Part shown: piece after piece, positions 46,001-53,761 of the stretch
How the letters are laid out: every line of letters starts with the position of its first letter
Position numbering within the stretch: position 1 is the stretch's first letter
Origin: Paraburkholderia adhaesiva
GTDB taxonomy: Bacteria; Pseudomonadota; Gammaproteobacteria; Burkholderiales; Burkholderiaceae
Assembly (NCBI RefSeq): GCF_021390575.1
Contig: NZ_JAJEJQ010000002.1
Location: 248,001 to 312,000 of the forward strand
Direction of reading: 5' to 3'
Length of the DNA stretch: 64,000 nucleotides
Notes under the pieces: model-generated
Told to the model about the DNA's origin: nothing
The model's database searches: none
What the model saw: the letters and a program-made list of their open reading frames with translations, nothing else
Position numbers and translations under genes: made by a program

Positions 46001-49000
46001 GTTATTGGTCAGCGTGCCGGGGATCGTAAACGACAGGTTGCGGTTTGCCGTGATGAGGTTGGCCGCGTCGTAGGTGTAGTCCCCGCCCAGGCTCACATTC
46101 GCGTCACGTCCGCCGATGATCTGGCCGTCACCGCCCAGCGACGCGGCATTCAGGTTCAGGTCCGTGGTGCTGCCGATCATGCCGCCGCCGTTGGCGAGTG
46201 CACCGGTCTGGATGGTGATGTTGCCGGTGCCGCCCGCAGAATTGGCAATCTGGCCGTTGCTGTTGTCCAGACTCGCGGCGTCCAGCGACACGTCTGCGCC
46301 GCTGATGGAGCCGTTTACGTTCGAGGCCGATGCATTGGACCCGTTCAGCGCGAGCGCGCCGCCGGACGCCAGCACGCCGCTGTTGTTGTTCAGGGCCGCC
46401 GAGACATTCAGCGCGAGCGCTCCGGCAGCGGACACCGTAGCGCCCTGGTTCACGAGGTCCGGCGTACTGATTCCCACGTCGCCGTTGCCTGCGATCAGGC
46501 CCGCGCCCGCAGCGCCCGACGTGTTCGCATTGGTGACCGTATCTGTGGCCGTGACGTTCAGCGGGCCGGTCCCGGCATTCGTGATCGAGCCGTCCGTATT
46601 GTCAATGGACGACGCGGAAACGTTTGCCTGACTGGCCGCACCGAGTGCTTCGATATGGCCTTTCTGGTTCGACAGCGTGCCGCCCGCCGTCACGTCGACA
46701 TTGCCGCCTGCCTCCGCTGTCGCGTTGTCATTGGTCAGCGTCGTGTCCGAACTGACCGTGAGATTTTTTGCAGCAGCAACACTGCCTGCGCTGTTGTCAA
46801 TCGAACCGCCGTGAACCGTCAGGTCGGCGTTGCTGCTGATTTCGCCGTTGCGGTTCGTGAGCGCCCCGCTCGCGTTGACGCTGACGGGCGATGACCCGAA
46901 CGCGCGGATTGCGCCGCCGTCGTCGTTGATCGTCTGGGCGGTCACGTCGAGCGCCGTGTTCGACTCAATGGTGCCTGACGCGTTGTTGATCGCGCCGGTC
47001 CCGGTGATGGCCACCGCGTTCGCACCGACATAGCCGCCCGCGCTGTTGTCGAGCGAACCGGCATTGATCGTCGCGGACGACTGCGCGGCCATCTGGCCGC
47101 CCTGGTTCGATACGGTATCAGCCTGTATGCCGAGCACACCATTGGTCGCGATCTCGCCGCCCTGATTCGACAGCGACGACGTATTGATGGACAGCGTGCC
47201 GGTGCCGGCGTTTGCGATCGTGCCACCGTCGTTCACCAGGACGGCGGGCGTCAGCGACAGGTCCGCGCTGTTGGTCTGGAGACTGCCGCCGGTATTGTCG
47301 AACGTGCCAGTAACCGCCACCGAAACCGGCCCGGTTCCCGTCTGCGTGATACTGCCCGCGCGGTTCGACAGGTTCGCTGCGCGGATGGCGAGCTGCGGCG
47401 CGTTGAACGACCCGCTGTCGTTGATGAACGTACCGGCCGCGCTTGCCGTAATCGACGTACCGGCGCCGGTCGTCGCGGCCGACAGGTTCAGGTTGCCCCC
47501 CGTTGCGGCGAGCGTGAGTGCCGTTCCGGCCCACGTCTGCGCGTTCGACAGATCGAGCGTGGCGCCGTAGAGCGTCGCCGCTCCCGCCGCAAGGTTGTAC
47601 CCGTTGGCGGACAACGTCCCCGCAGACGTGATGCTCAGGTTGCCGCCCGTACCGGCCGTGCCATCGGGATTGATTCCGGCAGCAAGCGTCCCGGACGACG
47701 CGACTGACCCGGCGTTTATGGCCGTGTTCTGCTGCGCGGCGAGCGTTCCGCTGTTGCTGAAAACGCCGCCCGCTGTCACGGCGGTATTCTGCTGCGCGTA
47801 GGTGGAACCGCTGTTCGCCACGCCTGCCGCGCCGTTAAGCGTGACGTTACCGCTCGCGCTTGCCTGACCGGACTGCTGGATCTGTCCGCCCGTCGTCAGC
47901 GTGAGGTCGCCGCCCTGGGCGGAGAGCGTGCCACTGCTGGCGAGCGTGCCGCTACCCGACGCGAGCGCGACGGCCTGCTGCGCAACGATGGAGCCGGCAT
48001 TGCCTGTGCCGCCTGCGGCGTTCACATCGATGTTGCCGCTGGCGTTCATCTGGCCGGTCGATGCCTGGACGAGCTGGCCCGAGGTCGTGAGAATGAGGTC
48101 GCCCGCCTGCGCGGCAATCGTCCCCGCATTCGCGACTCCGACGCCGTTCTCGTTGCCCACCAGGGTAATGCGGTTAGCGTACATGCCGCCGAGCTGCGCG
48201 ACGTCGATGGCGACAGACGGGACTGCGCCCGTACCGGCAACCGGCGTCGGCGTCAGGCTCGCGTAGTCGATGTTGTTCGAACCGGTTGTAACGTTCAGGG
48301 TATTGGCGTAAATCGCCGCGTTCACTTCCAGGGCACGGGACAATAAATCAACCTGGTCAATATTCGACGCATTCAGGCCCGCACCCTGGACCGTAATCGT
48401 ACCTGCGATAACATTAAACCCGGTAAGATTTCCGCTGGCATCAAACAGCGGATTGCCAGTCGTGAGAATACCCCGGGACGTATTGATAAAACCGCCGCCG
48501 TCGACCACAATCCCCGAACCGTTCGCGATGACAACAGCGGCCTTCTGGCCCGCGACCTCGACGTAGCCTTTCAGAACGGATGGATTATTGCTGTTGACCT
48601 GATTAACGATGATCTTCGCGGCGTCGTTGGCTCCGAAATTCGGATTGCCATTGATCTGTCCAGCGAGATTCGTGTTCGTTATGACAGGGGAATTATTCAG
48701 TATAACTCCCTGTTTTTGCACGTCGAACTGCGAGTACGTATTCATGGATACGCCCGCGCCCGACGGCTTCGTCACGTTCACCTGTTGCAGGCCATTGGCC
48801 GTACTGATGACGTTCGGCGCGTGCGCGCCCGAGGGCACAATCTGCGCATCCGCGAGGACAGGTGCAAGTCCGAAAAACGCCAGCGCGGCAAAGGCAGCGT
48901 GACGCATGGCGAAAAGCGTGAAGGACCGAAGTACGGGTGAAGGCCCGGTTTCACCATGACCTGTGCTGTGACCGATGGCTGTTTCAGAAACGGCCACCAG

Positions 49001-49048
49001 CATACCCCGGAGCTTGCTGAAGACAAGCCGGTAACAATTGTTATTCAT
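40019..49048 (-). CDS. bcpA: Contact-dependent inhibition toxin exoprotein (BcpA/CdiA, filamentous haemagglutinin type)
   Basis: 3009 residues. The extended signal peptide (MNNNCYRLVFSKLRGMLVAV, then a hydrophobic AFAALAFFGLAPVLADA) is that of TPS exoproteins. The secretion domain has NVISTANGLQQVNVTKPSG, the asparagine-proline motif NNPSVL, and a long repetitive haemagglutinin beta-helix with FHA repeats. Residues about 2807-3009 (after NQAEYN, near the NxxLYN-type processing motif of Burkholderia) form a distinct Gly/Ala-rich, hydrophobic region with several membrane-like helices, the presumed toxin. Exported by BcpB, it stays on the surface and delivers the toxin to neighbours. The toxin mechanism is inference. 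Confidence 0.93.
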   Translation of the reverse strand: MNNNCYRLVFSKLRGMLVAVSETAIGHSTGHGETGPSPVLRSFTLFAMRHAAFAALAFFGLAPVLADAQIVPSGAHAPNVISTANGLQQVNVTKPSGAGVSMNTYSQFDVQKQGVILNNSPVITNTNLAGQINGNPNFGANDAAKIIVNQVNSNNPSVLKGYVEVAGQKAAVVIANGSGIVVDGGGFINTSRGILTTGNPLFDASGNLTGFNVIAGTITVQGAGLNASNIDQVDLLSRALEVNAAIYANTLNVTTGSNNIDYASLTPTPVAGTGAVPSVAIDVAQLGGMYANRITLVGNENGVGVANAGTIAAQAGDLILTTSGQLVQASTGQMNASGNIDVNAAGGTGNAGSIVAQQAVALASGSGTLASSGTLSAQGGDLTLTTGGQIQQSGQASASGNVTLNGAAGVANSGSTYAQQNTAVTAGGVFSNSGTLAAQQNTAINAGSVASSGTLAAGINPDGTAGTGGNLSITSAGTLSANGYNLAAGAATLYGATLDLSNAQTWAGTALTLAATGGNLNLSAATTGAGTSITASAAGTFINDSGSFNAPQLAIRAANLSNRAGSITQTGTGPVSVAVTGTFDNTGGSLQTNSADLSLTPAVLVNDGGTIANAGTGTLSINTSSLSNQGGEIATNGVLGIQADTVSNQGGQMAAQSSATINAGSLDNSAGGYVGANAVAITGTGAINNASGTIESNTALDVTAQTINDDGGAIRAFGSSPVSVNASGALTNRNGEISSNADLTVHGGSIDNSAGSVAAAKNLTVSSDTTLTNDNATAEAGGNVDVTAGGTLSNQKGHIEALGAASQANVSASSIDNTDGSITNAGTGPLNVTATDTVTNANTSGAAGAGLIAGNGDVGISTPDLVNQGATVSAAGALALNVSAALNNNSGVLASGGALALNGSNASASNVNGSISGADVSLDAASLDNSNGQIANSAGGTGNITIQTGALANGGGMIGSTTDLNLNAASLGGDGQIIGGRDANVSLGGDYTYDAANLITANRNLSFTIPGTLTNNGMLGAAGNATITAANVINAAGATIASGNPGDLSAGATTVNVTYDISNAGAIEGNAVTTNSATLENAGSMIGDTVTANAGTLTNVGAAAIIAGARQVNLWVPGTFTNSNGAMVYSLGDVNIAANGATDADGNLVNQTGTVNNLSSTIQAQGALNIAANVLNNVRENIQTDTTSTSQTYVMRELPWWNTSAPGSSAPFTDANTVISNAYYVNPADIVSITTIVTPDGYALSKVVVNLPANVSAFEWEQSGLSYSEPNGGQQVQYGQQSRLTPSAGQVTLYVTNYTADQSNPDQVAGTSGAWPIASVTTVVNQLGTVTYDSQYGDCTTNCVRLETYLDYTDPNTQIIKGSERRTASPNNPLEIERDATETVTSTTLSASSGAPAVLTSGGAMNLAIGSLLNNDNGTIAAGGNLNVNGQAQADGGSSAVIQNTATQLTTTYSFVNRSGYGPVGSNAQTFVPTTWTTWTNPSITLNTGTAGGTITSNAAVTITGGSISNTAVVGGNVPTGTSAQALGLSSVSFTGNGPGAVRTVDGVRAGTPVLTLPTSGLYSLHPAPGAQYLVETDPRFTSYTQFISSNYMLQQLGLNPQSTEKRLGDGLYEEQLVQNQITQLTGKVYLQGYSDNMSEYTALMNSGVTVAQQFGLEVGVALTDAQMAALTSDIVWMVNQTVTLPDGTTQTVLVPQVYLASSGNATLQANGALIAGDSVALGANSITNSDSTIQGNRNVVMVSNGDITNLGGQISGGTVALAAGHDIVDQSTTRTQVDQFATGTSTHTVVSAPGQITATGGDLTMQAGHDLTVRGAQTSASGNISMAAGHAVNIGTVQTSDTIATATDSQNASQWGNTHNVGSTVSAGGTLAAASGGDITVTGSNLTSGGSMALVGAGNVTIQGATDTSTFNGKGRSGDDWAVDNRMVQTNVGSQLSAGDSATVLAGQSATPGNLSVLGSSIVAGTNGQGNGAVQLGATGDVNLGATYTQAAGDYTSHSESSGFLSHSSTDTARQYAGTNANGSLISGDTVTASAGHDLNIQGSAVVGTNDVNLVATNNVNITTTQNTASESDYYHHSKSGLMASGLSVTIGKQSQADTTQTSTVTNNASVVGASDGNVSITAGQNVGITGSEVIAGQNVALTGQNVTVNSAYDTYNGSQSQQFSQSGLTIGLGGGLVGLGQAMAGTVRQGVQSGDSRLAAVQAVGAAEQAYEDRGALEAAASGLANGDVSTATQGIQLRISIGSSHSSSNSGTSITTAKGSSIIGNGDVSITATGAPDANGNAQAGTGDIAMTGATVLGKNVGLDANNAITLQSAQSTETDSSSNSSTGWNAGVGIGVGKNTGISIFANGSNSHGQGNGSSVTQDNTTIAAGDTLTMKSGGDTTLAGAQVSGNTVKADVSGDLTMTSLQDTSNYGSNQHSSGISGTLTFGSGSNVDASIGHTGIDSNYASVNQQTGIVAGTGGFDVNVAGHTQLNGAEIASAAPAASNSLTTGSLGFSNIRNSMSYSGSSEGFSLSGGPSFAQTSDSASGVTQAAVSPATITVKSDEENGTDSTAGLSRDTANANQTVQNTFNLQQVQNDLAFQQAFSKVATYAAGKVADALVDAYGKDSPFAEGGVARDAMHAAVAAIGAALGGGNIAGAVGGSLAGDMLQSLAAPIIEQYVAKVPAEYQDAMRNALNEVVATAGGAVGGAVAGGGSSGALAGANSAAANEVFNRQLDQSEYNTAKKYAALVAQQLGISVEDAEGRIVAEMQRNVDGATSQAAGGIHDYQVRSVLGCEVLECTASSTDPNYWNHNYNSQYIAANQAEYNLGVSQQKTGQTYNGLVTSNIKNNPVSSAAAGVGMMGLGVVTGGPLASAGMMSIGAIIGGAANGGVQLAGNQPFDWTSFALAGGTGAVSTGMGFVPVLLIGTGSALTGSALQGQNPNGAMAGAAVGTAIGYPIGAKIEGLLNSVLNPWYRQEWQDIGMGISKYVAPSVIPSWMGGFGGGVIQEKAGEAVQNKVNGAQK
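40022..40630 (-). other. Variable C-terminal toxin module of BcpA
   Basis: Codes the last 203 residues, from NQAEYN to the stop. It holds repeated hydrophobic Gly/Ala segments such as AAAGVGMMGLGVVTGGPLAS and MGFVPVLLIGTGSAL and a Trp-rich stretch NPWYRQEWQDIG, and lacks the FHA repeats upstream. Bounds are estimated from the motif, not from alignment. An ion-permeable pore is a reasonable guess given the membrane-bound immunity protein. Confidence 0.5.
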
Positions 49049-49345
49049 TCTTATCCACCTTGTGATACCGGATGAAACCCCGCCTTTGCAGGGTGCTATC
49101 CAGCGACTTCACACAATGCCAAGCGTGGCCTCGCCTCGACAATAGACCGCGCGCGCCATTAAGACTGAATATTCGCGTATGCCGACTAAAATATCTGTCA
49201 ACAAAGGTCAGATTCGCCTGAATAGCGTTGTCTAACCGCAAGAGAGCCTGAACAGGGTACTTCCAGGGCTCTTCGCGAGGGCATCTGACGCCTGGAGCCC
49301 GCGCAAGGCGGGCTCCGTCGTTTCTGGGTAACTCCCCGAATCTCC
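49049..49345. other. Intergenic region upstream of bcpA
   Basis: About 300 bases between the bcpA start and the frameshifted phage-type gene. It must contain the bcpA promoter. No gene is supported. A GC-rich inverted repeat near 49297-49318 (AGCCCGCGCAAGGCGGGCT) could form a small hairpin. Confidence 0.4.
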
Positions 49346-49610
49346 TCACCATGGGCGACTTCGACACGGCCCCCCCCGCTGGCGCAGCGCCTCAACGATG
49401 AGCACGGCATCCTCGCGCGCACAGGATTCGGCCTGCTGGCTGACCTGCCGGAACACGTCCATCAATGCCTGACACTGGGTTTCGGCGGTGCCCGGCCACA
49501 CGCTGCTGCGCGTGACTGGCCGCGAGCATCGCGAAGCTTTCGAGGCGGTCGTTCTCGCGCTGCAGGGCCTGGACCTGATCGGCAGGAAAAAGATCACTCC
49601 AAGCCGTCAA
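49346..49610 (-). pseudogene. Small phage-type gene broken by a frameshift
   Basis: Two frames on this strand each show one convincing half of a protein. One reads LFPADQVQALQRENDRLESF from 49610 and fades after HAQQ. The other reads QCQALMDVFRQVSQQAESCA to a stop at 49346. Joined at about 49505-49515 they give a protein of about 87 residues, a helical, probably phage lysis-module protein. The sequence around AGCAGCG there is the likely slip site. It is either a pseudogene or a sequencing error. It is the last phage-like gene before bcpA. Confidence 0.6.
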
Positions 49611-49948
49611 TATTGTTAGATATCCATATTAACCATCACAAAATGATAAAGCAGCAGAACAGCGGAAACATACGGGAGAGGAGATTCCGGCGTTCTGCGG
49701 GAACAGCCCGCAGCACCGGCCAGGACGGGAAAGCGGACGAATGCGAGGGTTGGACGACCGGCGTAGAACCAGACCGGCGAGCCCGAAGGCTCCCCCCGAC
49801 ATCACCCGCCCGTAGAGCAATACAGGGACGAGCCGTTGACTGTCAGACCTCGCGAACGAGGATGACAAAAAACGACACGCTTTCGGTTCTGTCGCATGAT
49901 GGTGCCCGCCGGATATCCGGATGTGACCACCCCGCCCGGCTACCGCAC
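49611..49948. other. Gap between the holin gene and the frameshifted gene
   Basis: About 340 bases with only overlapping frames lacking protein character. A small Rz-like gene pair would be expected here in phages, but I see no convincing one. Confidence 0.35.
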
Positions 49949-50221
49949 TCACTGCGCTGCGTTCTTCGGGCGACGCAGGACTGGCGGATGCCGCGCGAAC
50001 AGCAGTCCACCAAGCAGCAGGCAGCACGCGACGGTAATCACCGGCTCGCCGGGCCAGTCACGCGCGTTGTGCAGCCAGATCAGGCCGGTCAGGTTCCACC
50101 ACGCGCCCGCGAGAATCAGCCCGAACACGATGCGCCAGTAACGCGGCTGCGCGGACAGCATAACCAGCCACGCCGCTGCCACACCCAGCACGACGTACAG
50201 CGCAGCATGCAGGATCATCAT
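49949..50221 (-). CDS. Small membrane protein, putative phage holin or antiholin
   Basis: 90 residues with three hydrophobic segments: ALYVVLGVAAAWLVMLSA, VFGLILAGAWWNLTGLIWL and ITVACCLLLGGLLFA, and a basic tail. It overlaps the upstream membrane gene by four bases. Small three-helix proteins next to an endolysin are usually class I holins; function is inferred from place and topology. Confidence 0.7.
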   Translation of the reverse strand: MMILHAALYVVLGVAAAWLVMLSAQPRYWRIVFGLILAGAWWNLTGLIWLHNARDWPGEPVITVACCLLLGGLLFARHPPVLRRPKNAAQ

Positions 50222-50583
50222 CTGTCATCTCCCGGCTCATGTCCGGCACGGTCCCCGAAGCGGCGTGCAAACCGGTCGGCCATCCGGTCCGCCACACTGT
50301 CGCCGCGCCGCTGCACGAGGTGAATCAGGATCTCCACGATGAGCGGCCCGAGCGCACCGATCGCGAACGCCACGGCGCGCTGCATTTCAAGGCTGTCGGT
50401 CGACAGCCAGTGCAGGTCAATGGCGGGTGCGACGAACAGCGCCATCAGCGCACCGGTTGCGAGATGCGCGATACGCATCAGCGTGCCCGGCGGCGCCATC
50501 ACCACCACACGCACGAGCGCGCCGGAGATACCCGCCGCGAACACCCATAGCGGCTCATGGTAGAACGGCTGGACGTCCATCAT
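50218..50583 (-). CDS. Putative phage holin
   Basis: 121 residues with three hydrophobic segments (FAAGISGALVRVVVMA, TGALMALFVAPAIDL, AFAIGALGPLIVEILIHL) and a highly charged C-terminal tail (DRMADRFARRFGDRAGHEPG). It overlaps the endolysin stop by four bases, so holin and lysin are coupled. It resembles LydA/HP1-type holins; the family is not certain. Confidence 0.78.
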   Translation of the reverse strand: MMDVQPFYHEPLWVFAAGISGALVRVVVMAPPGTLMRIAHLATGALMALFVAPAIDLHWLSTDSLEMQRAVAFAIGALGPLIVEILIHLVQRRGDSVADRMADRFARRFGDRAGHEPGDDR

Positions 50584-51221
50584 GCGAGCGCGAAGGCGCT
50601 CTTTGCCGCAGTCCAGTACGTTTCGCGCTTGGCCTGCTGGTCCATGGCCGGGCCGTTGATGAGGCGCGTGGTCTGCGCGAAATCGCCCTTGTCGGCCGCT
50701 TCATTACAGCCGTGCGCGCTCCAGAACCACGCCGCGGAGCGGGCCGCGAGCGTGTCGTCGGTTACCAGCCCGTCAGGATTGCTGACGAGATCGACGCCGA
50801 GCGCGCGAGCGCAGTCGCGGTAGTTGTCGCGAAAGGTAATCTGCTTGAGTCCCCGCCCGCGAAAACGCCAGCCATCTCCGCTCGCGGCATCCCCATTGCC
50901 ATAGCGGCTCGCGTAGGCCAGATTGGCGATCTGCTGCTGGCGTGCCAGCGGTACGGTCGTTTCGTTGGGTCGCCGTCCGAGCGTCGCGCGCATCGCCGCC
51001 GGGACGCGCGAGAAGATCGCAAGGGCTTCGGGTCGATAGTTGAACGATTCGGTGAGTTGCGTCAGGCCTCCCGATTCGTGGCGGATCTGCGCGAGGAAAG
51101 CTGCCCGCCGGGCTGGGGTGTTAATGGCGAATTCGGTCATCGCCGCCGAGACCGGCGCGAACCATCGCATCGTCAGCGTATCAGTGAGCGCGAGCGCGCG
51201 CTGGAAGGTATCGCGGTCCAT
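50580..51221 (-). CDS. Phage endolysin, glycoside hydrolase family 19-like
   Basis: 213 residues from an ATG with a GGAGG ribosome site. The frame is open upstream, but the preceding 21 codons include the terminator region. It has the GH19 chitinase/lysozyme pattern: FLAQIRHESGGLTQLTESFNY (catalytic glutamate in HESG), GDGWRFRGRGLKQITFRDNY and TRLINGP near the end. It would cleave peptidoglycan during lysis or tailocin release. It overlaps the holin gene downstream and has an intrinsic terminator immediately upstream, so it may have its own promoter. Confidence 0.9.
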   Translation of the reverse strand: MDRDTFQRALALTDTLTMRWFAPVSAAMTEFAINTPARRAAFLAQIRHESGGLTQLTESFNYRPEALAIFSRVPAAMRATLGRRPNETTVPLARQQQIANLAYASRYGNGDAASGDGWRFRGRGLKQITFRDNYRDCARALGVDLVSNPDGLVTDDTLAARSAAWFWSAHGCNEAADKGDFAQTTRLINGPAMDQQAKRETYWTAAKSAFALA

Positions 51222-51235
51222 GGTGCCTCCGGACG

Positions 51236-51262
51236 AAAAAAAACCGCCACAAAAGTGGCGGT
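51236..51262 (-). terminator. Rho-independent terminator after the LamG tail-fibre gene
   Basis: On the minus strand ACCGCCAC-TTTT-GTGGCGGT is a perfect 8-base stem followed by a run of eight T. It ends the tail-fibre transcript just before the endolysin start at 51221. Lysis gene expression must therefore depend on read-through, antitermination or a separate start. Confidence 0.88.
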
Positions 51263-51308
51263 CGGTTCGGGATGGGTGCGGCACGTCCAGAGCGTGCCCC
51301 TGTCACGG

Positions 51309-53738
51309 CTACGGCGTGCCCCAGTAACCCTTCTGGCTGGCGTAAAGCGTGGTTTGATCTGAGGCGCTCAATAGCGCGCCGAACTGGATAATTTCGCTAA
51401 AGGTGGCGCTCGCGCCCGCGATTTCGGTGAGCACACCAGCGAGGCAAAGCTCGGCGCCGTCACCACCGGAGCCGGTCGAGCCGTTCGTGACCGTGCCGTT
51501 GACGACGAGGCTGCTCAACGCGGTGTTGTAGTGCTCCGTGACGCTGTTGATCGCGCCCGCCGTGACGGCGTTGCCTGAGGTGAACCCCACGTTGTAGTCG
51601 ACCATCTGGTAATGGAGGTTCACCGCGTTAAGGGCAATGACTGAATCATTCGCACTGCCCGTCATGATCGTATAGCTGCTGCTGGTTGCGCCGGCCGGAA
51701 TGCCCGTCACGCTCGCGCGACTGAACGGCTGGTTGAGCGTGAGCTTCGCTGCGCTCGCCAGCAGGTTCTGAAGCGAATTTGCCGACCCGGCCATGAGCAT
51801 GGCGGGTCGTGCCGATCCGGTCGCGGCGGTATTGAGTACGCCATTCGCGACGATCTGCGGCTGCTGGCTGGCGGTGGTACGCGCGAGGTTCGAGGCCGTT
51901 GACGCGTTCGCGCTCTGGTCGTAGAGGGTCGTGACAAACCCGTTCGCGGTCCCGGTGAAAGCGAGCAGGCTCGCCATGTCGAGGTCCCCCGCCGCCGTAA
52001 AGCCGATATCCTGCGTCGCGCTATCGCTGTCCCGCCGTACATTCAGGCATGGGCCGGTGTAGCCGCCGCGCAGCCGCCGCAGACTCCACGCGCCGACGAC
52101 CGGCGTCGCCAGACCGTCGAGTATGGCGGTCCGCGAAGCGATACCCGCTGCATAGTGGGCCGCGACCTGGGACGCCGTGAGCGCATAGTTGTAGAGGGCG
52201 ACCTCGCCGATCACGCCCTGCAGTGCGCCGAAGTTCCAGCCGATCGAGCCAATCTGCAGGATGCTCTGGATCGTTGGCGCATTCAGCAGGTTCGCGTTCC
52301 CGGCGTTCGTCACCAGGTTGCCGTTGACGTAGATCGACGGGGGGTGCGAGAGGCCCGTGCCATTCATCACGTAGACGTAATGCGCGGTCGTCCCGGGCGG
52401 TGCAACGGTCTTGTTGGCGGAAAAATACTGGGCGTTATTGCCCGTCCAGTAGTAGATCACGTCCGCCTGGCCACCCTGGTTCTGGTGCTGGATGCCCAGG
52501 TCCAGCCCATTCTGACGGCTGCTGCCGCCAGTCCAGGTCGAGTTACCGAGAAAGCGCACGCCGGTACAGGGCGGATACGAGCCGTTCGCGCCCGCTGCCG
52601 GATAGGCTGCCACATTGACCCAGCATTCGATACTCCACGGTGTACTGGCGCAGAAGCTGGCGGCAGCGCTGACATCGACATACGCATTCGACGCGCCGTT
52701 CAGCGTCACGTAGGCCGCGCCCATGCCGGGCAGGAGCAGACCCGATGCGAGCTGTGCACCGGCCTGGTAGGTGCCATTGCGGCCATTCCCCGAGATATCC
52801 GCCGCGACCGTACCGCCCGTCTCGTTGAGCGGCCAGTACGCATAGGGACCGTCCGCGAGCACAACGCTGCGGTAAGGGGATGGCGTCTGCCAGTAGCTGC
52901 ACTGATCGTTCAACAGTGCGCCCTGGTCGCTGGCAGAGAGCCTCTGGGCAAATACGATGGCTTCGCCATACAGCGCCAGGAAATTCCGGTAGCCGCCCCA
53001 TCCGTACCCCCCCACGGCCATCGCGCCTGAACCGAGCGCGCCTGATCCGACTGAGCCTTTTGTGGTCGCGGAGTTGAACGCGCAGGAACTGGCGGCTGCG
53101 TTGAACAGTTCGAGAATCGTCCCTGACGAACCCGCCGTAATCCCGTTGATCGCCACAAAGCCCGCATTGGCGTACATCGTCAGCTGGCCAGATCCGGTGT
53201 CGTACAGCTCGACCGAAGTGGAATTGCTGTTCAGCAGGACTGGATTCGGATACACACCGGTCGGTGCGATCGGAAACGACACGACGGACGATCGGGTAAG
53301 CGGTTGCGCAAAGGTCAGCGAGGCCACCGAGGCAGCCGTCGAAAGCACCTGCCCGTTGGTCGGCGATGCGCCCACGGTGCCACCATTGGTTGACACGGCA
53401 GGCCGCGCGGCAGGCGTGAGCAGGGTCACGACTGCGCCCGCATTCACGATCTGCGGCTGAAAGGCCGTGGTCGTTTGCGTCAGCGACGCCTTGTTGCCGG
53501 TCTGGTCATACCATGCCGTCACGTATCCGTTACCGCTTCCGACGAACGAGAGGAGCGCGGTGACGTTCAGGTCGCCCGAGACGGTGAAGCCGATATCCTG
53601 GGTCGCGCTGTCCGAATCGCGCCGCACGTTCAGGCACGGTCCCCCATAGCCGCCGCGCAGCCGCCGCAGACTCCACGCGCCGGCTGCAACCGTCGCGAGC
53701 TGGTCGAGGATGCCGGAATACGGCGGCGTCGTGACCAT
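51309..53738 (-). CDS. Phage tail fibre with LamG-like and duplicated arabinofuranosidase-like domains
   Basis: 809 residues from ATG MVTTPPYSG; the frame is open 48 codons upstream into the preceding gene, a reading I reject. It carries two copies of a module beginning AWSLRRLRGGY.GPCLNVRRDSD and continuing QDIGF and YDQ.. (residues about 15-250 and 540-800), like the catalytic-fold domain of alpha-L-arabinofuranosidase B used as a carbohydrate-binding domain in fibres. Between them is a concanavalin/LamG-like domain (YAYWPLNETGGTVAADISGN and PWSIECWVNV). It probably binds surface sugars of the host. It is the last fibre gene before the terminator. Confidence 0.82.
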   Translation of the reverse strand: MVTTPPYSGILDQLATVAAGAWSLRRLRGGYGGPCLNVRRDSDSATQDIGFTVSGDLNVTALLSFVGSGNGYVTAWYDQTGNKASLTQTTTAFQPQIVNAGAVVTLLTPAARPAVSTNGGTVGASPTNGQVLSTAASVASLTFAQPLTRSSVVSFPIAPTGVYPNPVLLNSNSTSVELYDTGSGQLTMYANAGFVAINGITAGSSGTILELFNAAASSCAFNSATTKGSVGSGALGSGAMAVGGYGWGGYRNFLALYGEAIVFAQRLSASDQGALLNDQCSYWQTPSPYRSVVLADGPYAYWPLNETGGTVAADISGNGRNGTYQAGAQLASGLLLPGMGAAYVTLNGASNAYVDVSAAASFCASTPWSIECWVNVAAYPAAGANGSYPPCTGVRFLGNSTWTGGSSRQNGLDLGIQHQNQGGQADVIYYWTGNNAQYFSANKTVAPPGTTAHYVYVMNGTGLSHPPSIYVNGNLVTNAGNANLLNAPTIQSILQIGSIGWNFGALQGVIGEVALYNYALTASQVAAHYAAGIASRTAILDGLATPVVGAWSLRRLRGGYTGPCLNVRRDSDSATQDIGFTAAGDLDMASLLAFTGTANGFVTTLYDQSANASTASNLARTTASQQPQIVANGVLNTAATGSARPAMLMAGSANSLQNLLASAAKLTLNQPFSRASVTGIPAGATSSSYTIMTGSANDSVIALNAVNLHYQMVDYNVGFTSGNAVTAGAINSVTEHYNTALSSLVVNGTVTNGSTGSGGDGAELCLAGVLTEIAGASATFSEIIQFGALLSASDQTTLYASQKGYWGTP

Positions 53739-53761
53739 CAGCAGCCGCTTCGCAAGCCTGC

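Noticed and set aside
49000..50000. Prophage attachment site or tRNA at the phage left end
   Set aside because: I looked for a tRNA-like cloverleaf and repeated flank and saw neither; the right end lies outside the window, so no repeat can be matched.
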